Shown: in pieces, positions 35,372 to 42,580 of the stretch
Layout of the letters: every line of letters begins with the position of its first letter
Position numbering within the stretch: position 1 is the stretch's first letter
From: Thermoplasmata archaeon UBA61
Lineage (GTDB): Archaea > Thermoplasmatota > Thermoplasmata > Lutacidiplasmatales > UBA184
DNA: 64,000 nucleotides
Assembly: GCA_002503985.1 (NCBI GenBank)
Contig: DASW01000007.1
Location: 62,001-126,000 of the forward strand
Direction of reading: 5' to 3'
The notes under the pieces: generated by a model
What the model was told of the DNA's origin: nothing
Seen by the model: the letters and a program-made list of their open reading frames with translations, nothing else
The model's database searches: none
Position numbers and translations under genes: made by a program

Positions 35372-35736
35372 GGCATCTCCGCGAAGACTCCCGGCTTCAG
35401 CTGGTAGTACATCCACTTCCCCCGTCGCCGGGCCGTCACGATGCCGGCAGCCGTGAGTACGGACATGTGGTGGCTAACCGTGGCGTGAGTGAGGCCAAGA
35501 GCGGCCTGGATCTCGCACGCACAGAGCTCTCCTTCTCGACGAAGAATCGCCACTGCCGTCAGCCGTTGCTCATCCGAGAGCGCCCGAGCGCGCGCGAGGG
35601 CCTTCGCGAAAGCGCTTCCCTTGGCGACCTGCTTGCCCATGCCCTGGTAGCGGGGGAGACAGCCCGCACCGTCCGAACCCGTGAGCCTTCCCAACCGGCC
35701 CACAAGGCCCGTCTCGGGCTTCGATGACGCCATCAT
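35368..35736 (-). CDS. arsR: ArsR-type arsenic-responsive repressor
   Basis: About 122 residues from ATG 35736 (MMASSKPE); a TTG at 35754 would add six residues. It is a winged-helix protein with EIQAALGLTHATVSHHMSVL as recognition region and ELCACE at the start of alpha-3, the metalloid-binding motif of classical ArsR. It is the first gene of the arsR-arsM-arsC-acr3 cluster and has a strong palindrome in front. Arsenite binding should release it from that site. Confidence 0.93.
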   Translation of the reverse strand: MMASSKPETGLVGRLGRLTGSDGAGCLPRYQGMGKQVAKGSAFAKALARARALSDEQRLTAVAILRREGELCACEIQAALGLTHATVSHHMSVLTAAGIVTARRRGKWMYYQLKPGVFAEMP

Positions 35737-35756
35737 GTCGATGCAGGTCAACACAG

Positions 35757-35782
35757 TATATGTAGATGTTCATCGACATATA
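35757..35782. promoter_or_regulatory. ArsR operator palindrome overlapping the TATA region
   Basis: TATATGTAGATG-TT-CATCGACATATA: 12-bp arms matching at 11 of 12 positions. It begins 21 bp upstream of the arsR ATG and contains the only TATA-like bases there, so a bound repressor would block TBP or RNA polymerase. A half-site (ATGTCGATG) recurs at 35735-35743, over the start codon. Confidence 0.75.
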
Positions 35783-35869
35783 TGCCCGGGCTGGCCTGAT
35801 TTTGGCCATCGGCGGGCCTGAATGTTTGGGGCCGAAGTGCGTGAAATCGGCCGCCGTGCTAATCCCCGC

Positions 35870-37132
35870 TCACGCCGAACAGCCGTTCACCGCGGAGTCG
35901 TCCCCGTTGAACTCGGCGAAGCCGTAGTCCTCGTAGAGGTCCGACTCGGTGACGGTCACGTGGTTCACGGGATCGTAAAAGACAACCACCCCGGTGGCCG
36001 AGTCGTAGGAAAGAATGATCGAGGGCCCAAGAAGTTTGTGGAGCTGGGAAAGCGTCGAAGAGGGGATGGAGGGGTTATCGGACTGACAGTTCGCCGGGGA
36101 GCCGCCGCCTCCGCCCGGCGGGGTCGGGCTCTGGAGCAAGGGGACGGCGTTGTGAGCGACCGGGTTAGCGGCAACGACCGCGGTGACGGCAATCAGGCTT
36201 AGAATCCCGGCCGCGGCCCGGTAGCTCGCGGGCCACCGAGGGGAGGCGCGGCCCGTGGGCCGATCGGCCCGGCCCTTCGAACGCGCCTCGGAGCGGCGGG
36301 GGACGGTGGCACTCACTCCCCGGCGCCGAAGCAGCAGGGCGAGGAGGTTGCCGAGCGCGAGCGCGACAAGAATCCCGAGGCTCGGGATGAAGAGAGGAAG
36401 GAACGCGGCCGAAATCCCGACGACTCCGGCAAAGAGGACCTGTTCATGGGCGGCCCCCGGAGCCGTTCGTGGTTCGACCACCATGAAGAGGGCGAAGAAG
36501 AGGGTCGCCGGGTCGACCGCCTGGAGCAACAGCACGTGAGGGTCTACGCTGGTTCCCGCCACCAGATGCTGCACGCCGGCGAGGAGCCCGTACGTCACCA
36601 AGAACACGGCGGGGAGCCGCCACTGACGCGGGGTTCGAGCCAGCAGCACGAGACCCAAAGCGATGATCGCGATCTCACCGTAGGGTCCGATTCCGACCCA
36701 CCAGGCCGGTGCGAGTCCCAGGAAGAGCGTGCCAAACAGGACTCCTATGGCCGCGGGATTGAACCAGGGCCGGCCCCGGAAACGCAGGACGTGTCGGAAC
36801 GCAACCGCGGCAAAGGCCACTGTCGCGACCAAGACCAGGCTCGCGGTGGGCGGGAAGATGAGGGCAATGAATAGACCCGTCGCGAGAGAGGAATCGGGGA
36901 AGCGAGGTCGATCGAACCGGACCGACTGGAATCCGAGGTCGACAATGCCCGCAATGACCGGGGTGACCACCAAGGAGGTCGCGCCGAGTCCCCCGAGGTA
37001 GTTCGACCCGTAGATGCCGAGGCCAATCAGCACCAACCAGAGGACGCGAACGGGGGGTAGAGCACGGCGGAGGACCGCTCTGAACCTCGGCACGGCGGAG
37101 GGTATCTCGACGATATTCCCCTCCGTGGCCAC
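35870..37132 (-). CDS. NqrB/RnfD-family membrane flavoprotein, orphan
   Basis: A protein of 420 residues with about nine to ten hydrophobic helices. The NqrB/RnfD pattern is visible: FPDSSLATGLFIALIFPPTA, RGRPWFNPAAIGVLFG, and DPATLFFALFMVVEPRTAP, where the threonine would carry covalently bound FMN. A C-terminal extracytoplasmic tail (about 320-420, Pro/Gly-rich, then a small domain) is unusual for the family. No other Nqr or Rnf subunit is present in the window. It lies inside the tRNA-bounded island, upstream of arsR on the same strand. Confidence 0.82.
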   Translation of the reverse strand: MATEGNIVEIPSAVPRFRAVLRRALPPVRVLWLVLIGLGIYGSNYLGGLGATSLVVTPVIAGIVDLGFQSVRFDRPRFPDSSLATGLFIALIFPPTASLVLVATVAFAAVAFRHVLRFRGRPWFNPAAIGVLFGTLFLGLAPAWWVGIGPYGEIAIIALGLVLLARTPRQWRLPAVFLVTYGLLAGVQHLVAGTSVDPHVLLLQAVDPATLFFALFMVVEPRTAPGAAHEQVLFAGVVGISAAFLPLFIPSLGILVALALGNLLALLLRRRGVSATVPRRSEARSKGRADRPTGRASPRWPASYRAAAGILSLIAVTAVVAANPVAHNAVPLLQSPTPPGGGGGSPANCQSDNPSIPSSTLSQLHKLLGPSIILSYDSATGVVVFYDPVNHVTVTESDLYEDYGFAEFNGDDSAVNGCSA

Positions 37133-37255
37133 CTCCTCTCTCGACCCGAGAACTTGGCTTAAACCCTCCGTTCTGTCATTTTGGGGCGGTCGGTCGACCT
37201 ATCGTTCCGACCACTCCCCCAACGGTAACGTGGGGGATTCGAACTATCCAGTCGT

Positions 37256-37270
37256 TCCCCCCTCCGACAT
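37256..37270 (+). repeat. attR-like copy of the tRNA-Met 3' end
   Basis: Identical to 32386-32400 over 15 bp. It lies in a non-coding gap between the NqrB/RnfD-like gene and dedA, where no tRNA body is present. Confidence 0.65.
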
Positions 37271-37384
37271 TCTTATCCGGCTCGTCACCGGTAAACTGCG
37301 ACGTCTGACCACTTGTGTATTATGGGCTTGAAACCGAAAATGCGGCGGGTGATAAACGAGGGTGGCTCTCGCCCTCGGCAGCGT

Positions 37385-38134
37385 TTATCCCGAAGGTCGT
37401 TGGCGCCTAGAGGCTGTTGAGTCTTCGGGGGCGCGAGTAGCCCGACGGGGGGGCCACCCGGGCCCGAAGACGCCGGCGATCTGGAGTAGTAGGTACGCGA
37501 CCACGAACAGCACGATCGCGACCAGAAAGATGTCGATGTAACGGAAGTACGATGTAACAGCCGTCCAATTGGACCGAAGCACCATCCCAGCGTACACCAA
37601 GGCCAGCGTGAAGGGAATCGACCCGAGCAAGGTGTACACCCCGAAGCGGACCGGCGGCATCTTCGCTGTTCCCGCGGGGTAGGAGATGTAGGCACGCACC
37701 ACGGGCACGAGGCGCGCGAGGGCGACCGTGAGCTCTCCTCTACGGGCGAAGAATCGGTCCATCCGTTCGAGATGGCGGGCTTTGAGCCGTAGATGCCCGA
37801 TGCCGAAGCCCGTGATGCGCTCGCGCCACAAGCGACCCACCGCATAGGCGGCAAACGAACCCACCAGGCCGCCGGCCAAGGCGGCCACGAGCGACCCTCC
37901 GAGCGAGAACGTCCCTTCGGCCACTAGGAAGCCGGTGAACGGGAGGATGATCTCGGAGGGCACGGGAGGCAGTCCGAAGCTTTCGACCACCATGAGCGCG
38001 AAGAGACCCGGCAAGCCGATGGTCGTCAGGACGGTCGTGATGAACTCGGCCACGCTGCCGATGAGTGAGAACGTCACGATCGAGCTCCCTCGTCGCGATA
38101 GCTGGCTTGGCGGCGGTTGGCTTAAGCCCTCCAT
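37385..38134 (-). CDS. DedA family membrane protein
   Basis: A protein of 249 residues. The SNARE-associated/DedA domain is shown by VESFGLPPVPSEIILPFTGF, GGLVGSFAAYAVGRLWRE and the conserved ARLVPVVRAYISYPAGTAKM, with the family's F/Y-R-x3-R-like pattern. DedA proteins are linked to lipid flipping and proton-dependent membrane homeostasis. There are four to five hydrophobic segments. It is the first gene beyond the right repeat of the island. Confidence 0.9.
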   Translation of the reverse strand: MEGLSQPPPSQLSRRGSSIVTFSLIGSVAEFITTVLTTIGLPGLFALMVVESFGLPPVPSEIILPFTGFLVAEGTFSLGGSLVAALAGGLVGSFAAYAVGRLWRERITGFGIGHLRLKARHLERMDRFFARRGELTVALARLVPVVRAYISYPAGTAKMPPVRFGVYTLLGSIPFTLALVYAGMVLRSNWTAVTSYFRYIDIFLVAIVLFVVAYLLLQIAGVFGPGWPPRRATRAPEDSTASRRQRPSG

Positions 38135-38294
38135 CTCGCCGCGCTAGGCCCGGGGGGCCTATCCGGGTCCTTCGGATCGGCTGAGATGTACGGCCCACCC
38201 GGTTTCCGTTCCTCTCCTGCACTCTCCTCGGTCGGCTATCGACCGCGCACGTCGCGCAAGATGCGTTCCAGGGGCTTGGATGTGCCCGTGAACG

Positions 38295-38912
38295 GTGGAT
38301 CCAACGTCCCTCCTTTTTCGACCCCGTTATGCGAGCGCGCGGGATGGCGTGATTCGCTGGTGGAGCCCCGTGAGTCCTGCCACCGTCTGGGGGGGGCCAG
38401 GTCCCGCCGCCCGGCGGAAGACACGCCGAACGTGGTTCGTCGCGGGTTTCTTGGTAGCCGTAGTCGTCGTAGCGGCCGTCGTGGCCGCGCTCCCCCCGCG
38501 CGCTTCGTCGTCGGGGGGCAAGCTGGGGCCATACACGTTGAACTCCCTCGGAGGCCCCGAGAATTCGCTGTCGGTAGAACTCTCGTTCCCTCTCTGTACC
38601 AACGTGACCGTTCAATGGAACATCACGGCGGACCCTCAGTGGGAGGCGAGCGGCGAGGGCAACGTGACGTTCACGGTCTGGACACCCGCATCGGTCCAGA
38701 ACTCCACCTGCCGGGGGACGCCCCCTGCCGAGAACCTCACCTGCCCTTCGCAGGGTTGCCCGGTGTACGTCGGTCAACCGGTGTGCATCGATACGGGCGC
38801 TGCCGGGACGTGCGCGTTCCAGGCTACCCAAACGAACTACACCTTCCTGCTCTACTCCCGCTTCGACCAGGGCGTGATCGGCATCCTCTCGTTCACCGCC
38901 AGTTACTCGTAG
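38295..38912 (+). CDS. Membrane-anchored secreted protein, unknown
   Basis: Up to 205 residues from GTG 38295; a GTG at 38349 gives a shorter form. A basic segment (ARRKTRRTW) precedes one hydrophobic helix (FVAGFLVAVVVVAAVVAALP, about residues 47-66). The remaining 135 residues are rich in Thr, Ser, Asn and Pro with six cysteines and several N-x-S/T sites, consistent with an extracellular disulfide-bonded domain. No family is recognised. Confidence 0.65.
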   Translation: MDPTSLLFRPRYASARDGVIRWWSPVSPATVWGGPGPAARRKTRRTWFVAGFLVAVVVVAAVVAALPPRASSSGGKLGPYTLNSLGGPENSLSVELSFPLCTNVTVQWNITADPQWEASGEGNVTFTVWTPASVQNSTCRGTPPAENLTCPSQGCPVYVGQPVCIDTGAAGTCAFQATQTNYTFLLYSRFDQGVIGILSFTASYS

Positions 38913-39105
38913 CTCGAAGACCCTCTATGGGACCACTTCGCCCCGAGGCACGCGAGTCGGCCTGAGCATCTCCGTCGAGTCGCCCGTGGTCCGAGAGGCG
39001 CACGGCGGGCCGAGACGAAGGCCGGTGACGGAGGGCACGGCTCAGAGCTTCTGCCGCAGCAGGGTTTATCGGGCTGGCAATAATCTCGACTCAGGGTGGG
39101 TGTCT

Positions 39106-39381
39106 GTGGCGGAACAAAAGGCGATCTTGCCTACGTGGGCGCGAATACTGGCCGTCATCGTCGGAGTACTCTTGCTAGCCGCGGCGGGTCTCGTGTTGCT
39201 CGAGCCCGTGTATGGACTCTTCTTGATGGTGGTCTTCCTCGGGATTGCGTTGGTCTTCCTCGGCATGGACCGGATCGTCGCGGGGATTACCGGCCACCCG
39301 TACTCCTGGATGACCATGACCCCCGTCGGACCGACCGGCCCGGCCGGTGGCCAACCGGGTGCGCCGCGCTCGCCTTCGTAA
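39106..39381 (+). CDS. Small two-helix membrane protein
   Basis: A protein of 91 residues from GTG 39106 (or GTG 39100). Two adjacent hydrophobic helices (ILAVIVGVLLLAAAGLVLLE and GLFLMVVFLGIALVFLGMD) are followed by a Pro/Gly-rich tail. No known family is recognised. The frame shows GC-rich third positions over the helices. Confidence 0.6.
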   Translation: MAEQKAILPTWARILAVIVGVLLLAAAGLVLLEPVYGLFLMVVFLGIALVFLGMDRIVAGITGHPYSWMTMTPVGPTGPAGGQPGAPRSPS

Positions 39382-39525
39382 GCCACCCGCCTGGCGGTCC
39401 AAGATAGACCCCCACGACGGGGGCAGCCGACCTACGGCGTAGGGGGCCGCTCGGTCATCGTCCGACAGGGGAGGTTTCAGGCCCACGGTCTCGGGGCGGT
39501 CGGTCCTTCGGAACGGCGGGACGGA

Positions 39526-39708
39526 CTATTCCCCGGAGGCTGACCCAGGGGGCTCGCGAGACAGTCCCTCACCCTTCTCCTCGACGAGCGTCTGTTTGAG
39601 GTGCTCGAACTCTGGTACGAGGTCCGGACGGAGAGCGGGCAGGTTCTGGCGTTCGAGGTCGTTGACGTAACGTCGGGTCTTCGCGTGGTCTCCCCGTCGC
39701 TCGGCCAA
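39526..39708 (-). CDS. Possible small protein downstream of the KaiC-like gene
   Basis: 60 residues from TTG 39708 (MAERRGDHAKTRRYVNDLER), 12 bp after the stop of the KaiC-like gene on the same strand. The helical, charged composition looks like a real protein, but the start codon is weak and no family is seen. Confidence 0.4.
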   Translation of the reverse strand: MAERRGDHAKTRRYVNDLERQNLPALRPDLVPEFEHLKQTLVEEKGEGLSREPPGSASGE

Positions 39709-39720
39709 CTGGGCGAGCCT

Positions 39721-40509
39721 TCAGGACGGTCGGGGGACGAAAGCGACGTGCGGCGGACCGGCGTTGGGGGCCTCGGTCACAACGTAGCTCGAGAAGGAGG
39801 GCCGAACGCCCCGGACGATGAGCCCAACGTCGTCTCGATGGAGCGCGAACTCGGCGTCGGCCAATCGGCGCACGCCAGCGGCGCACCCCAAGCCGGGCCC
39901 GAGTAGGCCGATCCCAAGGTTCCCGATGGCCCGTGTTCGTTTTGCGCCGTAGAAGAACATCTGCAACGCTTTGTCCACTCCGAGCAGCGTTTCGAAGACC
40001 TCGAAGGCGGTGACCTCGAGGAACGTCTTCTTGCGACCCCCTTGGACCACCCGCTCGGCCTCCTCCATCTTGGCAACGGCAACCTTCCTCTCCGTCGGAG
40101 TAGTCGCGTGTCGGTCCGGAAGCCCTCGGTGGCTGTTCAAGTTCACGACGTACGGCGGGCCTTCGTCCTCGCCGATGTAATCGATGACCCGAACCCGACT
40201 ATCGAACCGCCGCCGGGTCACGAAGCGTGTGATCCGCCCCCGAAACCCGTGAGGGGAGTCACGAGACGGCAGTACGGCCATCATCCCCCGGGACTGATAG
40301 AGGAAGTTGAGGAACGTCGGGAAGAGGAGCAGGTCGAGGTCCTCCAACCCCACGGTCTCGTCCATCGCGAAGAGCGCCAGGCTGCCGCGTGCGAGCCCTC
40401 CCCCCAGAAGTCGGTCGAAATCGATGATGCCGGTAGAGTAGCGACCTTCCGGATCCGGTATCGGCTTCCAGCCGGAGGCTTTGTGAGCGGTCTTCGCAGG
40501 TCCGCGCAT
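39721..40509 (-). CDS. KaiC/RadA-like protein with degenerate P-loop
   Basis: A protein of 262 residues. It opens like a KaiC-family ATPase (STGIIDFDRLLGGGLARGSLAL, residues 24-45), but where GxxxxGKT should follow it has AMDETVGLEDLD, so Walker A is lost. A later strand-turn SRVRVIDYIGEDEG and the C-terminal DVGLIVRGVRP fit the rest of a RecA-like core. It may be a non-catalytic regulator or sensor; archaeal GvpD/KaiC-like proteins are the nearest idea. Not a confident family call. Confidence 0.68.
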   Translation of the reverse strand: MRGPAKTAHKASGWKPIPDPEGRYSTGIIDFDRLLGGGLARGSLALFAMDETVGLEDLDLLLFPTFLNFLYQSRGMMAVLPSRDSPHGFRGRITRFVTRRRFDSRVRVIDYIGEDEGPPYVVNLNSHRGLPDRHATTPTERKVAVAKMEEAERVVQGGRKKTFLEVTAFEVFETLLGVDKALQMFFYGAKRTRAIGNLGIGLLGPGLGCAAGVRRLADAEFALHRDDVGLIVRGVRPSFSSYVVTEAPNAGPPHVAFVPRPS

Positions 40510-40862
40510 GGCAGAGGGATGGGCGAAAGGAGTTCTTAGAATGATGCCCGGGGAAGGGCGATTTTCTGACGGCAGAGCGGGTCCGTTTTTTGGTACGCCG
40601 TGGGCCTACGCTGGTACCCAAAGTGGGTTTTCCGGGCGCGCACGATGGAATAGCGGTCTTGGGATCGTTCCGGGGTATTGTCCCAATTACGGTCGAACGC
40701 CCCTTGCCGGGGCGACTCAGAATCGCTCCAGCCCAGAACGGAGGATACTATCGGCGGGTGAAATCGGACTGACTGAGAGTATTAACGGTCCCTCTTGCAC
40801 CATTGCATCATCCTGCAAGTGAGCAACTGCGGGAGAACGGAATCAAACCTAGGAGTCGGGAA
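40510..40862. other. Intergenic region upstream of the sulfur-carrier/Hdr operon
   Basis: 353 bp. It holds an inverted repeat at 40795-40820 and a weak TATA-like TATTAA at 40781-40786. I see no other gene: the open frames crossing it lack codon bias. Confidence 0.5.
40795..40820. promoter_or_regulatory. Inverted repeat, candidate operator of the plus-strand Hdr operon
   Basis: CTTGCA-N14-TGCAAG, perfect 6-bp arms, located where transcription would start from the TATTAA element and 43 bp before the dsrE-like start codon. The ArsR-family regulator encoded second in the operon is the natural candidate to bind it. Confidence 0.45.
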
Positions 40863-41429
40863 ATGTCGGGAGCAACCGCGGCCACATCCGAAGCGAACCT
40901 GCACAAGAACCTCGGGCTGTCCTCGGATCGCCCGGAACCGTCTGAAGCTGCCCCAAGCGGTCTGTCCATGGTGGTCTTTTCCGGGGACCTCGACAAGGTC
41001 CTCGCGGCGATGATCATCGCGAACGGTGCCGCGGCGATGGACCTGCCGGTGAACATTTTCTTCACGTTCTGGGGACTCAACGTGCTCCGCCGCGGAGGGC
41101 CGGTGCGCGTCGAGGGGAAGAAGACGATGACCGAGGGGATGTTCGGTCGCATGATGCCCCGCGGACCGGACCACCTCCAGCTCTCGAAGATGAAGATGGG
41201 CGGGCTCGGGACCCGGATGATCAAGAAGGAGATGGGCAAGAAGCACGTCATGAGCCTACCGAACCTCATGAAGTCGGCCCAGGAGCAGGGCGTCCGCTTC
41301 ATCGCCTGCACGATGTCGATGGACCTCATGGGGATCCACAAGGAAGAGCTCATCCCGGGGATCGAGTATGCCAACGTCGGCACTTTCATCGACGCGGCCG
41401 ACCGAAGCCGGATGACGATGTTCATCTGA
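40863..41429 (+). CDS. DsrE2-like sulfur-carrier protein
   Basis: A protein of 188 residues from ATG 40863, with AGGAG a few bases upstream. After a 35-residue polar N-terminus comes the DsrE/DsrF-like fold: MVVFSGDLDKVLAAMIIANG, VNIFFTFWGLNVLRR, and the conserved cysteine in RFIACTMSMDLMGIHKEEL. DsrE-type proteins pass persulfide sulfur to or from TusA. It leads an operon that also encodes TusA and Hdr-like subunits, as in sulfur-oxidising prokaryotes with sHdr clusters. It could be membrane-associated because DsrE2 proteins often are, but no clear helix is seen. Confidence 0.86.
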   Translation: MSGATAATSEANLHKNLGLSSDRPEPSEAAPSGLSMVVFSGDLDKVLAAMIIANGAAAMDLPVNIFFTFWGLNVLRRGGPVRVEGKKTMTEGMFGRMMPRGPDHLQLSKMKMGGLGTRMIKKEMGKKHVMSLPNLMKSAQEQGVRFIACTMSMDLMGIHKEELIPGIEYANVGTFIDAADRSRMTMFI

Positions 41430-41444
41430 AGGCAGCGGGCACCC

Positions 41445-41873
41445 ATGACCGGTCGACCACGGGCCTCGTTCACGGGGCTCGACCTCGAAGGGTTCGAGCT
41501 CGAGGCCGACATGATTCGCGTGCTCGCGAACCCCAAGCGGCTCATGATCGTGGACCTGCTGGGACGGGGCCCCAGCACGGTCACCGAGATCGCCGATTGG
41601 CTGAACCTCTCCCTGCCGAACGCCTCGCAGCATCTGCGCGTGATGAAGGACCGGGGCATCGTCTCGGCACGTCGTGACGGGCGCGAGGTCCGCTACGCTC
41701 TACGAAGCCCCGTGCTCTCGCAGAGTTGCCAGCTCGTCCGCCGAGCCCTGCTCGCGGAGGCCCGGTTCCGTACCGGGCGCTTGCCCCTGGAGAGAGAACC
41801 CGCAACCTCTTCGAACTTGCCGCGGACGCGCGAATCTCGGCGCGTCCGAGTCCATGTTCCGGTCACCCGTTGA
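41445..41873 (+). CDS. ArsR-family winged-helix regulator
   Basis: A protein of 142 residues. The HTH reads ANPKRLMIVDLLGRGPSTVTE then IADWLNLSLPNASQHLRVM, and the wing is VSARRDGREVRYAL. It lacks the ELCxC metal motif of arsenic sensors; a single cysteine after the wing (SQSCQLV) suggests thiol or persulfide sensing, as in SqrR/BigR-type regulators, though those use two cysteines. It lies between dsrE and tusA and probably controls the operon. Confidence 0.85.
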   Translation: MTGRPRASFTGLDLEGFELEADMIRVLANPKRLMIVDLLGRGPSTVTEIADWLNLSLPNASQHLRVMKDRGIVSARRDGREVRYALRSPVLSQSCQLVRRALLAEARFRTGRLPLEREPATSSNLPRTRESRRVRVHVPVTR

Positions 41874-41891
41874 ACCAAGGTAGAGGAAAAA

Positions 41892-42146
41892 ATGAACGTA
41901 GATGAGTTGAAGAGCCTCAAGGTAGACAAGGTCGTGGACGCCCGCGGAACCGCCTGCCCGGGCCCGCTCCTCGACGCCAAGCGGGCGATGGGGAGCATCC
42001 CGATGGCCGGGGTCATGGAAGTGATCTCGTCCGACATCGGCACAACGCAGGACATCCCACTCTGGGCTTCCAAGGTCGGGCACCAATACCTGGGCATGGT
42101 GACCGAGCCGGGGCTCTGGCGGCTGTACATAAAGCGCGGAAAGTGA
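41892..42146 (+). CDS. tusA: TusA-family sulfur carrier
   Basis: A protein of 84 residues with the signature VDARGTACPGPLLDAKRAM: the cysteine of CPxP carries a persulfide in TusA. Remaining core EVISSDIGTTQDIPLWASKV matches the family fold. Together with the DsrE-like protein it would feed sulfane sulfur to, or accept it from, the Hdr-like complex. The stop overlaps the next start (GTGA). Confidence 0.92.
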   Translation: MNVDELKSLKVDKVVDARGTACPGPLLDAKRAMGSIPMAGVMEVISSDIGTTQDIPLWASKVGHQYLGMVTEPGLWRLYIKRGK

Positions 42147-42580
42147 GAGGCGCGGTGCCCGCATCCCCCGACCGCTCATCTCCGCCGAGGATCCTCGTGT
42201 TCTCGACGAACGCGATCTCGGACATGGCCATCGACCTCGCCGGGAGTTCCCACCTCGACTATTCGCCGACCGTCCAGGTGATCGCCATACCCTGCTCGAG
42301 CGGGATCAACCCGACCTGGATCACGCACGCCGTAGAGGCCGGGTTCGATGGGGTGTTCGTTGCGGCGGACGGAGGCGAGTGCGCCTACATACCGGACTGC
42401 ACGGCCCGCACCGGGCGCCTGGTCGAGCAGGCCCAAAGCCTGCTCACGAAGAGCGGGTCCGATGCGCGCCGGGTCAAGATGGGGGCCCTGTGCTCGGTCT
42501 GCTCGGACGCGTTTGTCAACCACATGAAGCAGTTCGGTCGGGAGCTCGAGGAACTTCGGGCGACCGCTGCGGCGGCGTAG
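42143..42580 (+). CDS. mvhD: MvhD-like hydrogenase/Hdr iron-sulfur subunit
   Basis: A protein of 145 residues from GTG 42143 (GTG 42155 is possible). It matches the MvhD domain: the cysteine pattern CSSGINP, DGGECAYIPDCTARTGRL (in place of the usual GCHPGDCHY), and CSVCSDAF near the C-terminus, a [2Fe-2S]-type site. In methanogens MvhD links hydrogenase to HdrA. No hydrogenase large subunit is present here, so it must connect HdrA to another donor. The next gene starts 1 bp after its stop. The equivalent domain is fused to HdrA in the minus-strand operon. Confidence 0.84.
   Translation: MRGAVPASPDRSSPPRILVFSTNAISDMAIDLAGSSHLDYSPTVQVIAIPCSSGINPTWITHAVEAGFDGVFVAADGGECAYIPDCTARTGRLVEQAQSLLTKSGSDARRVKMGALCSVCSDAFVNHMKQFGRELEELRATAAAA

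Larger units (their letters stand above)
32386..37270. mobile_element. Putative tRNA-integrated arsenic-resistance island
   Basis: The interval is bounded by a perfect 15-bp direct repeat of the tRNA-Met 3' end and contains acr3, arsC, arsM, arsR and an NqrB/RnfD-like gene, all on the minus strand and all accessory in type. There is a further degenerate tRNA fragment near the left end. No integrase or transposase gene is present, so this would be a decayed or trans-mobilised element. The boundaries are inferred from the repeat alone. Confidence 0.45.

Noticed and set aside
40508..40822. Open frame upstream of the DsrE-like gene
   Set aside because: It crosses the promoter and inverted repeat, lacks third-position GC bias and shows no domain.
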